64,000 nucleotides of DNA from Aurantimonas sp. Leaf443 (lineage in GTDB: Bacteria > Pseudomonadota > Alphaproteobacteria > Rhizobiales > Rhizobiaceae). Below, in pieces: positions 26,324 through 39,373 of the stretch. Every line of letters begins with the position of its first letter. Position 1 is the first letter of the stretch. The DNA is taken from contig NZ_LMRD01000001.1 of assembly GCF_001425575.1 (NCBI RefSeq), positions 2,537 through 66,536 of the forward strand. The letters are read 5' to 3'. The position numbers were made by a program, and so were the translations under genes. The notes beneath the pieces are model-generated. The model worked only from the letters and a program-made list of their open reading frames with translations, had not been told where the DNA came from and did not search any database.

Positions 26324-28198
26324 ATGTTTTCGACGGACGAGAGAAGCGTCGGTGCCGAGGGCCGCGTCGACCGGCGGGCGCCCGTCGACGAGCCGCGCGG
26401 CGGCTCTCTGCTCGACCCGCTCTTCATCGCCCGTTTCGTCTGGAAGGCCCGCTTCGCCATCCTCGTCATGGGCATTCTCGGCGCCGCCCTGGCGGCCGCG
26501 ATCGCCATGGTGACGCCGAAGGTCTACGAGGCCTCGACGCAGATCTTCATCGATCCGCGCGACATCAAGATCGTGCAGAACGAGATCACGCCGAGCGGCC
26601 TGTCCGACGAGGCGACGATCGCGCTCATCCAGAGCCAGATCGCCGTCGTCTATTCCAACGGCGTCATCGGCCGCGTCATCGACGAGGCCGGTCTCGAGCG
26701 GGACCCCGAGTTCAACGGCGGCCTGCCCTCCGCCCTCGACACGATCCTGAAGGCGGCGGGCCTTTCGGGCAGCGGCGACGAGGCGCAGGATGCGGCCACC
26801 GAGCGCCAGCTGACCATGCAGCGCGTGCGCCGCGCGATGGAGGTGGCGCGCGACGCCAAGAGCTTCGTGGTGAACCTCTCCTTCAAGTCGCGCGATGCGC
26901 AGAAAGCCGCCATGCTGTCGCGGCTCACCGCCGACATCTTCATCGACGAACTGGCCAAGGCCCAGTCCGACACCGCGCGCCGCGCCAGCCTCTCCCTGAC
27001 CTCGCGTCTCGCCGAGCTGCGCCGCTCGGTCGTGGAGGCCGAGCGGGCGGTCGAGGCCTACAAGGCGGAAAACGCGCTGGTCGGCGTCGGCGGCCGCCTC
27101 GTCGACGACGACTACATCCTGCGCATCAACGACCAGCTCGCCAAGGCGCGCGGCGACATCACGGCGCTGCGCGTGCGCGCCGACCAGATGCGCGGCGCGA
27201 GCGTCGACGACGTCGTGAAGGGCACCTTCCCCGAGGAGCTGACCTCCGAGGCGCTGACGCGCCTGCGCACGTCCTATTCGGACCTGCAGCAGCAGGCTGC
27301 GGTTCTCGCCCGCAAGCTCGGCGCCCGCCATCCCGACCGGCTCGCCAACCAGGAGTCGCTGAACGCCGCGCGCACCGCCATCCGCGCCGAGCTGACGCGC
27401 ATCGTCGCCGCCGCCCAGACCGATCTCGCCCGCGCCGAGGAGACCAATGCCGAGCTCGGCCAGCAGATCGAGGCGCTGAAGGCCAAGCAGATCTCCACGA
27501 GCGGCGCCTTCGTGCGCCTGCGCGAACTGGAGCGCGAAGTGGAGGCCTCCCGCGCCGTCTACGAGGCCTTCCTGCTGCGGGCCCGCGAGACGGGCGAGCA
27601 GGAGAGCATCAACACGGCGAACGTGCGCATCATCTCCGCCGCGCTGCCGCCGATCGAGCCGGTCAGCCTCTCGCGCAAGATCGTCGTGTCGCTGGGCTTC
27701 GCGGGAGGCCTCGCGCTCGGCACGATTCTGGCGGTCCTCGTCGCCGTGATGCGCCTCGTCGCCGGCACGCCGCGCGCCGCCGAGCCTAATGCCGAGGCGC
27801 GCCGTCCGGCCGCGGCGCCGGTTCCGGCCCCGGCCGCCGCTTCCCCGGCTGCGAACGTCGCCAGTTTCGGCGCGTCGGCGCCGCGCTGGGCGCAGCTTGC
27901 GACCGGCGCCGCCTCGCGCGCCGCTCCCGTCGCGCCCATCGACGAGACCGCCGAGGAGACCCCGCTCGCCGCGCCGCGCATGGATGCGGCGGTCCTGCCC
28001 GAGCCGCTGCCCGAACCCGTCGAGACGCCCACCGAGCGCGCCCGGCTGCGCGAGAGCGTGCGCATGCTGGCGAGCGCACCGGGCGGCGGCCGCGTCGCCC
28101 CCTACGAGGACGACGAGGAAGCGGCGCGCCTGCAGCGCGACATCGAGGCGGTGAAGGCCGAGATCGCCCAGATCCGCCGGCAGCGCCAGGGCGTCTGA
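26324..28198 (+). CDS. Exopolysaccharide chain-length/copolymerase protein (GumC/Wzz family)
   Basis: A 624-residue inner-membrane polysaccharide copolymerase. The Wzz domain starts near ARFVWKARFAILVMGI (first membrane helix), then VYEASTQIFIDPRDIKIV. A long periplasmic coiled coil follows, then a GNVR-type region with FVRLRELEREVEASRAVYEAFL, and the second helix around SLGFAGGLALGTILAVLVAVM. After it comes an Ala/Pro-rich cytosolic tail of about 140 residues ending in a short coiled coil. No Walker motifs are present, so there is no built-in tyrosine kinase. The ATG at 26324 has GGAG 10 bases upstream. It presumably sets polymer length together with the Wzy-like protein. Confidence 0.9.
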   Translation: MFSTDERSVGAEGRVDRRAPVDEPRGGSLLDPLFIARFVWKARFAILVMGILGAALAAAIAMVTPKVYEASTQIFIDPRDIKIVQNEITPSGLSDEATIALIQSQIAVVYSNGVIGRVIDEAGLERDPEFNGGLPSALDTILKAAGLSGSGDEAQDAATERQLTMQRVRRAMEVARDAKSFVVNLSFKSRDAQKAAMLSRLTADIFIDELAKAQSDTARRASLSLTSRLAELRRSVVEAERAVEAYKAENALVGVGGRLVDDDYILRINDQLAKARGDITALRVRADQMRGASVDDVVKGTFPEELTSEALTRLRTSYSDLQQQAAVLARKLGARHPDRLANQESLNAARTAIRAELTRIVAAAQTDLARAEETNAELGQQIEALKAKQISTSGAFVRLRELEREVEASRAVYEAFLLRARETGEQESINTANVRIISAALPPIEPVSLSRKIVVSLGFAGGLALGTILAVLVAVMRLVAGTPRAAEPNAEARRPAAAPVPAPAAASPAANVASFGASAPRWAQLATGAASRAAPVAPIDETAEETPLAAPRMDAAVLPEPLPEPVETPTERARLRESVRMLASAPGGGRVAPYEDDEEAARLQRDIEAVKAEIAQIRRQRQGV

Positions 28199-28250
28199 GG
28201 GCCGCGCCGGCCCGACGCCGCGCCGGCGGACGAGGCGGGCGCCGTCCCGG

Positions 28251-30200
28251 TCAGGCGGTCGGGGAGCGGGGCGTCGGCACGAGGCGCAGGTCCGGCTCGC
28301 CCGCCGCTTCCGGCCTGTATTCGGGCACGATGCGGCGGAGCATCTCGATGGCGCGGGGCCCGTCGCCCTGCGCGAGCGCGGCCTCGATCGTGTCGAAGCT
28401 GCGCGACAGGAAGGACACGTCGCTGACGCGCGAGCGGGCCGTCATGAAGCCCGCGCGTCCCGTCGGCTCCATGCTCTCCTCGGTCGAGAAGAGTTCCTCG
28501 TAGAGCTTCTCGCCTTTGCGCAGGCCCGTGTAGCGGATCTCGATGTCGATCTCGGGCCTCAGGCCCGCGAGCTCGATGAGACGGCGGGCGAGGTCGGCGA
28601 TGAGGATCGGCTCGCCCATGTCGAGCACGTGGATCTGCCCGCGCGCCCGCCCGTCGCCGAGCCCGTGGCCGGCCGCGTGCAGGATGAGGCGCGAGGCCTC
28701 GGGAATGGTCATGAAGAAGCGGGTGATGGAGCGGTGCGTCACCGTCAGCGGCCCGCCGCGCGCCAGCTGCGCGCGGAACAGCGGAATGACCGAGCCGGTC
28801 GATCCGAGCACGTTGCCGAAGCGCACGGTCATGAAGCGCGTCGCCTCCGAGCCGAGATCCAGCGCCTGACAATAGGCCTCGGCCGCGCGCTTGGTCGCGC
28901 CCATCACGTTGGTCGGGTTCACCGCCTTGTCGGTGGAGACCATGACGAAGGCCGTCGCCCGGCAGGCGAGGGCGGCGTCGGCGACGTTGCGCGTGCCGAT
29001 GAGATTGGTCTCGATGCCTTCGACCGGGTTCTCCTCCACGATCGGCACGTGTTTCAGCGCGGCGGCGTGGAAGATGACGTCGGGGGCCTCCCGTTCGAAG
29101 AGCCAGAAGATGCGCGCGCGCCGGCGCACGTCCATGATGCGCTCGACGAACTCCACCTGCGGATGCTCGTCGGCGACCTGGCGGCCGACGGACCACAGGT
29201 TGAACTCGCTGCTGTCGACGAGGACGAGGCGCGCGGGGTTGAAACGCGCGATCTGGCGCGTCAGCTCCGAGCCGATGGAGCCGCCCGCGCCGGTGACGAG
29301 GACACGCCGGCCGGCGATGAGGCGGGCGACCTCGCTGGTGTCGAGATCGACCTCCTTGCGTCCGAGAAGGTCCTCGATCGAGACGGGCCTCGCCTCGATG
29401 GGGGCGTTCTCGTCCACGGCGCCGGCATTGGCGATGTCGGGCAGGCGCTTGACGGTGAGCTGGAAGGGCGCGGCGGCGCTGACGACCTCGGCGAGCTGGC
29501 GCGGCGACAGCCGCGTGTCGGTGACGATCAGCTCGGTCGCGGGCGTGCCGCGCAGCTCGCTGGAGCGCACGACGGCGTCGAGCTGCGAGAGGTTTCCCAG
29601 GACCCGCACGCCATGCATCTGCCGGCGCCGGTTCTTCGGCCTGTCGTCGACGATGCCGATGATCTGGCCGCCCATGCCCACGCGCCGCGCGTTGCGGATG
29701 AAGAGGTCGGCATTGTCGCCGAAACCGTAGAGGAGCGTGTTGCGCTGCAGGGGCAGGCGCGTCTGCCGCTCGGAGGCTTCGAGCTTGCGCTCCTTCAGGA
29801 GGCGGTAGAAGAGGCGCGGGCCGCCGAGCGCCACGATCATGACGAAGAAGGACATGACGACGGCGGTGCGCGGCAGGTACTCGCCGCGGAAGAGAAGGAA
29901 GTTGCCGAGCGCGAAGGCGACGGTGATCGCGGTCACCGCCTTGACGATGGAGACGACGTCCAGAAGCGAGGCATAGCGCCAGGCGCCGCTGTTCAGCGAG
30001 AAGAGCGGGAAGAGGAGGGCGGAGAGAAGCGTGTAGGCGCCCACCAGCGCCCAGATCTGCCAGACCCCGATGAAGTTCGTCCATCCCCAGGCCAGCGCCA
30101 TGGAGGCGCTGATCGACAGGAAGGCGACGACGACGTCGTGGAAGGAGCCGAGCCGCCTCAGCGAGACGGCGGCGAGGATGCGCGGCAGGCGCAAGGTCAT
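28251..30200 (-). CDS. CapD/FlaA1/WbpM-type nucleotide-sugar epimerase/dehydratase
   Basis: A 649-residue membrane enzyme. Four N-terminal helices (residues about 15-130) are followed by a first Rossmann-like domain ([19 protein letters not shown]) and a C-terminal SDR domain with [43 protein letters not shown] and [17 protein letters not shown]. This is the layout of WbpM/PglF 4,6-dehydratases and CapD epimerases that make 6-deoxy amino sugars for surface glycans. ATG 30200 is preferred; an ATG at 30239 would add 13 residues. It is the last exopolysaccharide-related gene, convergent with the copolymerase gene. Confidence 0.9.
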   Translation of the reverse strand: MTLRLPRILAAVSLRRLGSFHDVVVAFLSISASMALAWGWTNFIGVWQIWALVGAYTLLSALLFPLFSLNSGAWRYASLLDVVSIVKAVTAITVAFALGNFLLFRGEYLPRTAVVMSFFVMIVALGGPRLFYRLLKERKLEASERQTRLPLQRNTLLYGFGDNADLFIRNARRVGMGGQIIGIVDDRPKNRRRQMHGVRVLGNLSQLDAVVRSSELRGTPATELIVTDTRLSPRQLAEVVSAAAPFQLTVKRLPDIANAGAVDENAPIEARPVSIEDLLGRKEVDLDTSEVARLIAGRRVLVTGAGGSIGSELTRQIARFNPARLVLVDSSEFNLWSVGRQVADEHPQVEFVERIMDVRRRARIFWLFEREAPDVIFHAAALKHVPIVEENPVEGIETNLIGTRNVADAALACRATAFVMVSTDKAVNPTNVMGATKRAAEAYCQALDLGSEATRFMTVRFGNVLGSTGSVIPLFRAQLARGGPLTVTHRSITRFFMTIPEASRLILHAAGHGLGDGRARGQIHVLDMGEPILIADLARRLIELAGLRPEIDIEIRYTGLRKGEKLYEELFSTEESMEPTGRAGFMTARSRVSDVSFLSRSFDTIEAALAQGDGPRAIEMLRRIVPEYRPEAAGEPDLRLVPTPRSPTA

Positions 30201-30291
30201 TGCGGTACTCGTCTCCCGGAGACGGGGCGCGTCCACCATGCCCCGCGGCCGAGCCCTAGCACGATCGGGCGCCCGGCTGAACCCGGATGGC

Positions 30292-30311
30292 CGCGGGCCG
30301 GCCGGCCCGCG
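30292..30311 (-). terminator. Perfect 20-bp palindrome right behind edd
   Basis: CGCGGGCCGG is followed directly by its reverse complement CCGGCCCGCG, abutting the edd stop codon. It can form a strong hairpin at the end of the zwf-pgl-edd transcript, but no T-run follows, so it may serve as an RNA-stability element rather than a classic terminator. Confidence 0.4.
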
Positions 30312-32129
<1,818 letters not shown>

Positions 32130-32155
32130 GGCGGTGGGCCTTTCGAACGGAACGG

Positions 32156-32857
32156 TCAGGGCGCCCAGAAGACGGCGATGGGATCGGGGCGGGCGGCGCG
32201 CAGGACGGCGCGCACGGGCATCTCGTCTATGGGGCCGGGCTCGAGCGCGGCCTTCAGGACGGCGCGCTTCTCCTCGCCCTCGATATGGAGCGCGAGGAAG
32301 CGCGCGTCCACGATCGCGGGCAGGGTCAGCGTCACGCGCGGCTCGCCGGCGCCGGGCGCCTCGATCGCGCCGAGCGGGGCCGTGCCGGCGGGGTCGAGGA
32401 GCGCGCCCAGCGTCGTGCCGCCGGGAAAGAAGGAGGCGGTGTGCCCGTCCGTGCCCATGCCCAGGATCAGCGCGTCGAACGGATGGGGCAGGAGCCGGAC
32501 GCGCTCGGCGAGCTCGGGCACGGCGGTCTCGATCGGCCCCGGCGCGTGGAGCGGCTGGAAGGCGGCGGCCGCCGCGGGACCTTTCAGGAAGTGGCGGCGC
32601 AGGAAGCCGGCATTGGAGCGCGGGCTCTCTTCGGGCACCCAGCGCTCGTCGACGAGGGTGACGGAGACGCTCGCCCAGTCGATCTCGATCCGCGACAGGG
32701 TCTCGAGAAAGAGTTTGGGCGTCGAGCCGCCGGACAGGGCGAGGCTCGCCATGCCGCGCGTGGCGATGCCGCCGGCCAGAACGGCGGCGACGCCCGTCGC
32801 CAGCGCCTCGGCGAGCGCCGCGCGGCTCTCGTATTCGTGCATCGTCGTGGACCTCAT
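32156..32857 (-). CDS. pgl: 6-phosphogluconolactonase
   Basis: A 233-residue SugarP_isomerase-fold enzyme that hydrolyses 6-phosphogluconolactone. It has [33 protein letters not shown] and [14 protein letters not shown], the last with the active-site residues. The ATG at 32857 has a near-perfect AGGAGG 5 bases upstream. It lies 41 bases after zwf and 26 before edd. Confidence 0.95.
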   Translation of the reverse strand: MRSTTMHEYESRAALAEALATGVAAVLAGGIATRGMASLALSGGSTPKLFLETLSRIEIDWASVSVTLVDERWVPEESPRSNAGFLRRHFLKGPAAAAAFQPLHAPGPIETAVPELAERVRLLPHPFDALILGMGTDGHTASFFPGGTTLGALLDPAGTAPLGAIEAPGAGEPRVTLTLPAIVDARFLALHIEGEEKRAVLKAALEPGPIDEMPVRAVLRAARPDPIAVFWAP

Positions 32858-32898
32858 CGCGTCCTCCTGCCCTCTCCGCCGGGCCCTGGTGCCCGCCC

Positions 32899-34377
<1,479 letters not shown>

Positions 34378-34417
34378 TCGGGACCCTAGCGAAACCGGAA
34401 ATGGACCGCCGAAATCT

Positions 34418-34425
34418 AATCGATT
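34418..34425. promoter_or_regulatory. Candidate operator palindrome before zwf
   Basis: AATCGATT lies in the most A/T-rich patch of the zwf upstream region (34411-34430, aaatctaatcgatttaaa). Such a patch in high-GC DNA is a likely promoter or repressor site. Sugar-acid repressors such as HexR control zwf operons in other proteobacteria, but this sequence does not match the known HexR palindrome well. Confidence 0.3.
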
Positions 34426-34475
34426 TAAACCCGGCGCTGCAAGGCTCTTCCATCACAGGTGAGGGTTCGGCGCAA

Positions 34476-34496
34476 GGGCGCCTCGCCGGGGCGCCC
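34476..34496 (-). terminator. Stem-loop after the phytochrome gene
   Basis: GGGCGCC at 34476-34482 pairs with GGCGCCC at 34490-34496 over a 7-base loop, just 24 bases past the phytochrome stop and upstream of zwf. The T-run after it on the minus strand is weak (ttgcgc), so efficiency is doubtful. Confidence 0.4.
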
Positions 34497-34519
34497 GGAT
34501 GCGGCGGGCGGCCCGGCCC

Positions 34520-37129
34520 TCAGGCCGCTCCGCCGGCCCCGCCGCGCCGGGCCAGCGCGCGCTGCAGCGCGGCGATGAGTTCGCCGGTGGCGAAGGGCTT
34601 CTTGACCGCCTCGGCCGCCCCCGCCTCGGGCGGGAAGTCGATGCGCTCGCCATATCCGGTGACGAAGACGAAGGGCACGCCGGCCGCGTTGAGCGTCTCG
34701 GTGAGGGGAAAGCTCGTCTCCGCGCCGAGATTGACGTCGAGGATGGCGACGTCGAGGCTTTCGCGGCCGATGATGCCGTTGGCGTCCGACACGCTGGTGG
34801 CGGCGAAGACCTTGGCCACGCCCTTCTCGCGCAGGAGTTCCTCTGCATCGATCGAGATGATGAGGTTGTCCTCGACGAGGAGGGCGGACAGGCCCGCGAG
34901 CGGAGTTTCGCCGGCCGCCGGCGCCGGCGCGTCCGGGTCGGTCTCGGCAGCGCCCGCGCGCGGGCTCGCCTGCCCGACCAGCGTGAAGCTCGACGGGGGC
35001 AGCACGAAGCGTGCGGTGAGTCCGCTGAGCTTGAAGTCGAGCCGCGCCTCGCCGCCGAGGTCGTGGGGGATCGAGCGCTCGATGATCGTCGAGCCGAAGC
35101 CGCGGCGCGTGGGCGGGGCGACGGGCGGACCGCCTTCCTCGCGCCAGTCGATGACGCAGCATTCGTCCTCGTCGATTCTCCAGGTGACGTGGACGGAGCC
35201 GCGCGTGTCCGACAGGCCGCCGTACTTGGCCGAGTTCGTCACCATCTCGTGGAAGACGAGGGCGAGCGTCGAGAAGGCGGCGGCCTCGACGAAGACGTCC
35301 GGCCCGTCGAGCAGGACGCGGTCGGCCTTCTGGCCGAGATAGGCCTGAACCTCGGTCTGGATGATGGCGTCGAGCGGCTGGGAGGAGAAGTTCTCGTTGG
35401 TGATCTGGTCGTGCGCGCGCGCCAGCGCCTGGATGCGCCCGGCGATGATGTCGGAGAAGTCGTCGATGGAGCGCGCGCCGGCGCGGCTCTGGGTCACCAG
35501 CGCGCGGATGAGGCTGAGGATGTTGCGCACGCGGTGGTTCAGCTCGGCGATGAGCAGTTCCTGGCGCTGCGCGGCCAGCGTCTGCTGGCGCTCGCTCTCC
35601 TCGTTGAAGCGCAGGAGCACTTCCAGGATCGAGATGCGCAGCGCCTCGGCGGCCCGCAGGTCGGATTCGGTCCAGGCCTCGGCCTGGCCGTAGACGGTCT
35701 CCTTCCAGGCCTCGAAGCTGCGGCGCGGGGTGAGGCGCAGGCCGTTGGGCCCGGGCACCAGTTCCTTGGCCTCGGACGGGTTGCCCGCCCAGGTCACGGT
35801 CCTGGCGATCTCGCGGCGGAAGAACAGGATGTAGTCGCGCGGCGAGCGCGAGATGGGGATGGCGAGGAGCCCGGCCGCCCGGTCGCGATAGTCCTGCGCC
35901 GGCGGATGGACGGCCCCGAGCTCGCAGGTGGAGAAGACCTTCGAGGAGGCGGCCCGGTTGAGGAAGCGTGCCAGGCCCGGCAGCTCGTCGGCCGTCGGGC
36001 AGCGCCCGAAGGTGCGCGCCCGGCCGCGGGTGTAGATGGCGAGCCCGTCGCAGGCCACGAGATCGCGCAGGTCCTCGGCGAAGTCGACGATCGACTCGAT
36101 CGAGCCGGTCGAGGAGACGATCTTGGCGATGAAGCGGTCGTGCTTCACCCGCGTCTCGGCCTCCGACTGGCGGCGCTCCTTGAAGAGGCGTCCCTCGATG
36201 ACGAGCGAGATCATCTGCGCGAAGAGCTCGGCCGCGCTGCGCAGCTCCATCGGCAGATGGCGCGGGGCGTAGTGATGCAGGGCGAAGAGCCCCCAGAGCT
36301 TGCCGTCGATCACGATGGAGATCGACAGCGAGGCGCGCACGCCCATGTTGCGCAAGTATTCGACATGGATCGGCGAGACCGAGCGCAGCACCGACATGGA
36401 GAGGTCGAGCGGGCGCCCGTGCGCGTCGTATTGCGGCTCGATCGGGATGCTCGGCATCTCGACGTCGGCGATCGAGCGGATCTGGTTGCGCACGTAGAGG
36501 GCGCGCGCCTGCGCGGGAATGTCGGTGGCGGGGTAGTTCAGCCCGTGGAAGCTGTCGATCCCCGAGCGCACGGACTCGGCGATGACATTGCCCGAGCCGT
36601 CCTCGGCGAAGCGGTAGAGCATCACCCGGTCGAAGCCGGTGATGGCGCGCAGCTGGCGCACGCATTCGCGATAGAGCTTGGCGAGCGTCTCGGTCTTCTG
36701 GACGCGCATCATCACGCTCTTGACGAGCGCGGCCGGATTGGTGGCCGGGACGCTCGGCGCGGGCTCGGCCTCGATCACCACCGTGTCGCCCGAGACATGC
36801 ACCGCGATGTCGAACCGCTCGCCCGTGTCGAAGAGGTCGAAGTCGAAGATGCGCTCGGAGCCTTCGAGGTTCGAGAGAACCTGCAGGCGTCCGCGGATCG
36901 CGTGGATGGCGCGTTCGGACAGGAGGCTCGTCAGCGGCTCGCCCGGCAGGTCCGAGGAGGGGCGCCCGAAGCGCTCCCCGGCATTGGCCGAGACGTGCTG
37001 CACCATCCAGTCCATGGAGACGGCGATCAGGAACCCGACATTCTGGATGCGGCCGAGGAGATGGATCGGCTCGCGGTCGCAGTTGGAGAGGTCGACCGGC
37101 AGGTCCTTGGGATCGGTGGCGAGATTCAC
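34520..37129 (-). CDS. Bacteriophytochrome with HWE-type histidine kinase and C-terminal receiver
   Basis: An 869-residue red/far-red photoreceptor. The N terminus has NCDREPIHLLGRIQ, with the biliverdin-binding cysteine at about residue 17. The PAS, GAF (NYPATDIPAQARALYVRNQIR, IHVEYLRNMGVRASLSIS, FALHHYAPRHLP) and PHY domains follow, the PHY tongue carrying PRRSFEAW. The kinase is of the HWE/HisKA_2 class (ELNHRVRNILSLIRALV, near 520) with an HATPase region, and a receiver domain starts near 745 (LLVEDNLIISIDAEELL, VAILDVNLGAE). The usual PHG after GxIQ reads NVG. The GTG start overlaps the heme oxygenase stop by 4 bases, so chromophore synthesis and receptor are co-translated. Confidence 0.93.
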   Translation of the reverse strand: MNLATDPKDLPVDLSNCDREPIHLLGRIQNVGFLIAVSMDWMVQHVSANAGERFGRPSSDLPGEPLTSLLSERAIHAIRGRLQVLSNLEGSERIFDFDLFDTGERFDIAVHVSGDTVVIEAEPAPSVPATNPAALVKSVMMRVQKTETLAKLYRECVRQLRAITGFDRVMLYRFAEDGSGNVIAESVRSGIDSFHGLNYPATDIPAQARALYVRNQIRSIADVEMPSIPIEPQYDAHGRPLDLSMSVLRSVSPIHVEYLRNMGVRASLSISIVIDGKLWGLFALHHYAPRHLPMELRSAAELFAQMISLVIEGRLFKERRQSEAETRVKHDRFIAKIVSSTGSIESIVDFAEDLRDLVACDGLAIYTRGRARTFGRCPTADELPGLARFLNRAASSKVFSTCELGAVHPPAQDYRDRAAGLLAIPISRSPRDYILFFRREIARTVTWAGNPSEAKELVPGPNGLRLTPRRSFEAWKETVYGQAEAWTESDLRAAEALRISILEVLLRFNEESERQQTLAAQRQELLIAELNHRVRNILSLIRALVTQSRAGARSIDDFSDIIAGRIQALARAHDQITNENFSSQPLDAIIQTEVQAYLGQKADRVLLDGPDVFVEAAAFSTLALVFHEMVTNSAKYGGLSDTRGSVHVTWRIDEDECCVIDWREEGGPPVAPPTRRGFGSTIIERSIPHDLGGEARLDFKLSGLTARFVLPPSSFTLVGQASPRAGAAETDPDAPAPAAGETPLAGLSALLVEDNLIISIDAEELLREKGVAKVFAATSVSDANGIIGRESLDVAILDVNLGAETSFPLTETLNAAGVPFVFVTGYGERIDFPPEAGAAEAVKKPFATGELIAALQRALARRGGAGGAA

Positions 37130-37749
37130 GGACGGACCTCTGTTTCGGCCCGATCGAGGAGGGCCGAGAAATGGGCGAAGGCGAGGACGGCCGCGTCGAG
37201 CGCGCGCCGGCGCTCGGGCTCGCTCTGTGCCGCGCGCTCGATGCGCTCGGCGACCGTCTCGGGCCCGCGCGCGGCGGCGGCCTCGAGATAGGAGGTGGAA
37301 AGGCTCGGCCAGCGCGCGGCCGCGCCGGAGCGGCGCAGCTCCAGGAGGATGTAGCGGGCTCCGAGGCGCGAGCCTTCCAGGACGTAGAGGAGGCCGGCGG
37401 CCTCGGCCGCGTCGGGCTCGCCGAGCTTGAAGGGCGGGACCGGCAGTTCGCCCTGTCCCATCGCGGAGAGGTCTTCCGCCAGGAGCGGCGTCAGCGTGCC
37501 GGAGAGATCGCCGAGAGCGCTTGCGCGAAGGATCGGCTCCATCCCGGCATGGGCCGCATGGTTCATCGCCAGGAAGCGCAGGTAGAGATGGGGCGTCGGG
37601 GCAGCGGCGAGACCCGCGAGGCGCGCGTCGAGCGCCTCGTGCGGCGCGCGCGTGCCGGCGCGCAGAAGCTGGCGCAGCGGCGCCTCGCGCGCGGGGCGGT
37701 CCGCGGCGCGGCTGCCATGGGCATCGGCCATCGCGGCGTCTGTCCCCAT
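37126..37749 (-). CDS. Biliverdin-producing heme oxygenase
   Basis: A 207-residue heme oxygenase expected to open heme to biliverdin IX-alpha, the chromophore of the phytochrome encoded next. The proximal-histidine segment is GTRAPHEALDARLAG (His near residue 36), and the distal helix region has AGLLYVLEGSRLGARYIL. Of two nearby starts, ATG 37749 (MGTDAAMADAHG) and ATG 37731, the first has GGAG motifs upstream. Overlap with the phytochrome gene is GTGA. The pair matches BphO-BphP operons. Confidence 0.9.
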   Translation of the reverse strand: MGTDAAMADAHGSRAADRPAREAPLRQLLRAGTRAPHEALDARLAGLAAAPTPHLYLRFLAMNHAAHAGMEPILRASALGDLSGTLTPLLAEDLSAMGQGELPVPPFKLGEPDAAEAAGLLYVLEGSRLGARYILLELRRSGAAARWPSLSTSYLEAAAARGPETVAERIERAAQSEPERRRALDAAVLAFAHFSALLDRAETEVRP

Positions 37750-38079
37750 CGTCTCCGGTCTCCTCGTCGGCTCGTCGAGCGTCGGTCTCGTGTCTGCCAC
37801 CTGTCCGACGACGCGGGTCCGGCTTGCGGAAAACGCGGCTTCGATCGGTCCCGCCCGTCGCAAAACGGTCGTTTCCACCTTGGTCTTCCGTCATATGTGA
37901 CACGAATTCAACCGCTTCGAGGCAGGCGGAGGCAACGCGCCGCAATTTATGACGGGGCGTCGGGCGGTGCGTCGAAAGCCGGCGGATCATTAGTCCAGCA
38001 ATTCTGGGGGTTTATTAAAATCGCCCAGGACGGGCCCCGGCGATTTCGATAGGCTGCCAAACAACGGCGCCGCGTCTCC
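37750..38079. other. Intergenic region upstream of the heme oxygenase-phytochrome pair
   Basis: These 330 bases hold the promoter of the heme oxygenase-phytochrome operon (minus strand) and, at 38010-38046, the terminator of the polyamine genes. The segment 37900-38020 is notably A/T-richer than its surroundings. I could not place a -35/-10 pair with confidence, and no gene is supported. Confidence 0.5.
38010..38046 (-). terminator. Rho-independent terminator after the polyamine oxidase gene
   Basis: Read on the minus strand, AAATCGCC (from 38046) and GGCGATTT (to 38018) form an 8-bp stem over a 13-base loop that can extend internally, followed by ttaataaa. It lies 34 bases beyond the oxidase stop and should end the transcript of the synthetase-oxidase pair. 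Confidence 0.75.
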
Positions 38080-39369
38080 TCAGAAGCGGTCGCGCAGCGA
38101 GTACCAGGTCATGGCGAGGAAGAGGAGCGGGCTGCGCAGGCGCCGGCCGCCGGGAAAGGCGGGAATGCGCAGGGCCTCGAAGGCGGCGAGCCGGTCCCGG
38201 TTGCCGGCCACGCGCTCGGCATAGAGGCGGCCGGTGAAGTTCGACAGCATCACGCCATGGCCGGAAAAGCCGCCGATCGTCGTGATGCCCGGTTCCAGCT
38301 CGCGCACATAGGGCATGCGCTCCATGGTGATGCCGACGGAGCCGCCCCAGGCATGGGTCAGCGCCACGTCGCGCAAATGCGGATAGACCTCCGCGATCTG
38401 CCGTCGCAGGTGCCGGCCGATATCGCCGGCGGCCGACGTGTAGGCCTCGCGCCCGCCGAAGAGGAGGCGCCCGTCCGCGCTCTTGCGGAAGTAGCGCACG
38501 ACGAAGCGCGAATCGTCCACCGCCTCGCCGCCGGGCAGGACGCGCTCCGGCTCGGCCAGCGGCTCGGTCGCCCCGATGAAGGAGCCGATCGGCATGACAT
38601 GGGCGTCGACGCGCTCGTTGAGACCCGTGCCGTAGGCGTTGACGGCGATCAGCGCGCGCTCGGCCGTGACGCGCCCGCGCGCCGCCCGCGCCACGACGCG
38701 CCCGCCCTCCCGCGCCAGTCCGCTCACCGCCGTGCCCTCGAAGAGCCGCGCGCCGGCCCGCGCGGCCGCGGCCGCCGTGCCGACGAGGAGCTTCATCGGG
38801 TTGAGATGGCCGGTGCCCGTATCGCGCAGGCCGCCGAAATAGCGGGCCGAGCCGAGGCGCCGCGCGGTCTCGTCGCCGTCCATGAAGGTCAGATGCGGGT
38901 AGGCGTAGCGCTCGGCCATGAGGTCGGCATGGGCGCGGTAGTCGTCGAGATGGCGCCGGCGGTGGACGACGGAGAGCTGGCCGGGCGCGTAGTCCGCCTC
39001 GATCCCGTGCGTCGCCATCGTCTCGTGGAGATGGGCCTTGGCCTCCTCGGCGAGGTCGAACAGGCGGCGCGAGGCCTCGTATCCGTATTGCGCCTCCAGC
39101 TCCTCAGGGGAGCGGCGCTGGCCCGTGCCGAGCTGCCCGCCGTTGCGGCCCGAGGCGCCGTCCCCGAAGCGGTGGGCCTCCAGAAGGACCACGCGCACGC
39201 CCGACGCCGCCAGATGCAGCGCCGCCGACAGGCCGGTGAAGCCGCCGCCGACGACGAGGATGTCGGCCTCCACCGAGCCGTCGAGCGCGGGATAGGCGGG
39301 GCGCTCGACCGTGTCCTCGTAGAAGGACCGGCCGACCGAGACGGGGGACTGGTAGGCGGGCTCGGCCAA
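38080..39369 (-). CDS. puuB: FAD-dependent oxidoreductase, gamma-glutamylputrescine oxidase-like
   Basis: A 429-residue DAO-family flavoenzyme. It has the FAD-binding ILVVGGGFTGLSAALHLAASG near residue 37, followed by the conserved ASGRNGGQLGTGQRRS, and the C-terminal FAD segment TIGGFSGHGVMLSNFTGR. These match PuuB/OrdL enzymes that oxidise gamma-glutamylputrescine to the aldehyde. The only workable start is a TTG at 39369, 4 bases after the glutamine synthetase-like gene, so the two are one operon. Other amine substrates are possible. Confidence 0.85.
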   Translation of the reverse strand: MAEPAYQSPVSVGRSFYEDTVERPAYPALDGSVEADILVVGGGFTGLSAALHLAASGVRVVLLEAHRFGDGASGRNGGQLGTGQRRSPEELEAQYGYEASRRLFDLAEEAKAHLHETMATHGIEADYAPGQLSVVHRRRHLDDYRAHADLMAERYAYPHLTFMDGDETARRLGSARYFGGLRDTGTGHLNPMKLLVGTAAAAARAGARLFEGTAVSGLAREGGRVVARAARGRVTAERALIAVNAYGTGLNERVDAHVMPIGSFIGATEPLAEPERVLPGGEAVDDSRFVVRYFRKSADGRLLFGGREAYTSAAGDIGRHLRRQIAEVYPHLRDVALTHAWGGSVGITMERMPYVRELEPGITTIGGFSGHGVMLSNFTGRLYAERVAGNRDRLAAFEALRIPAFPGGRRLRSPLLFLAMTWYSLRDRF

Positions 39370-39373
39370 GGGC

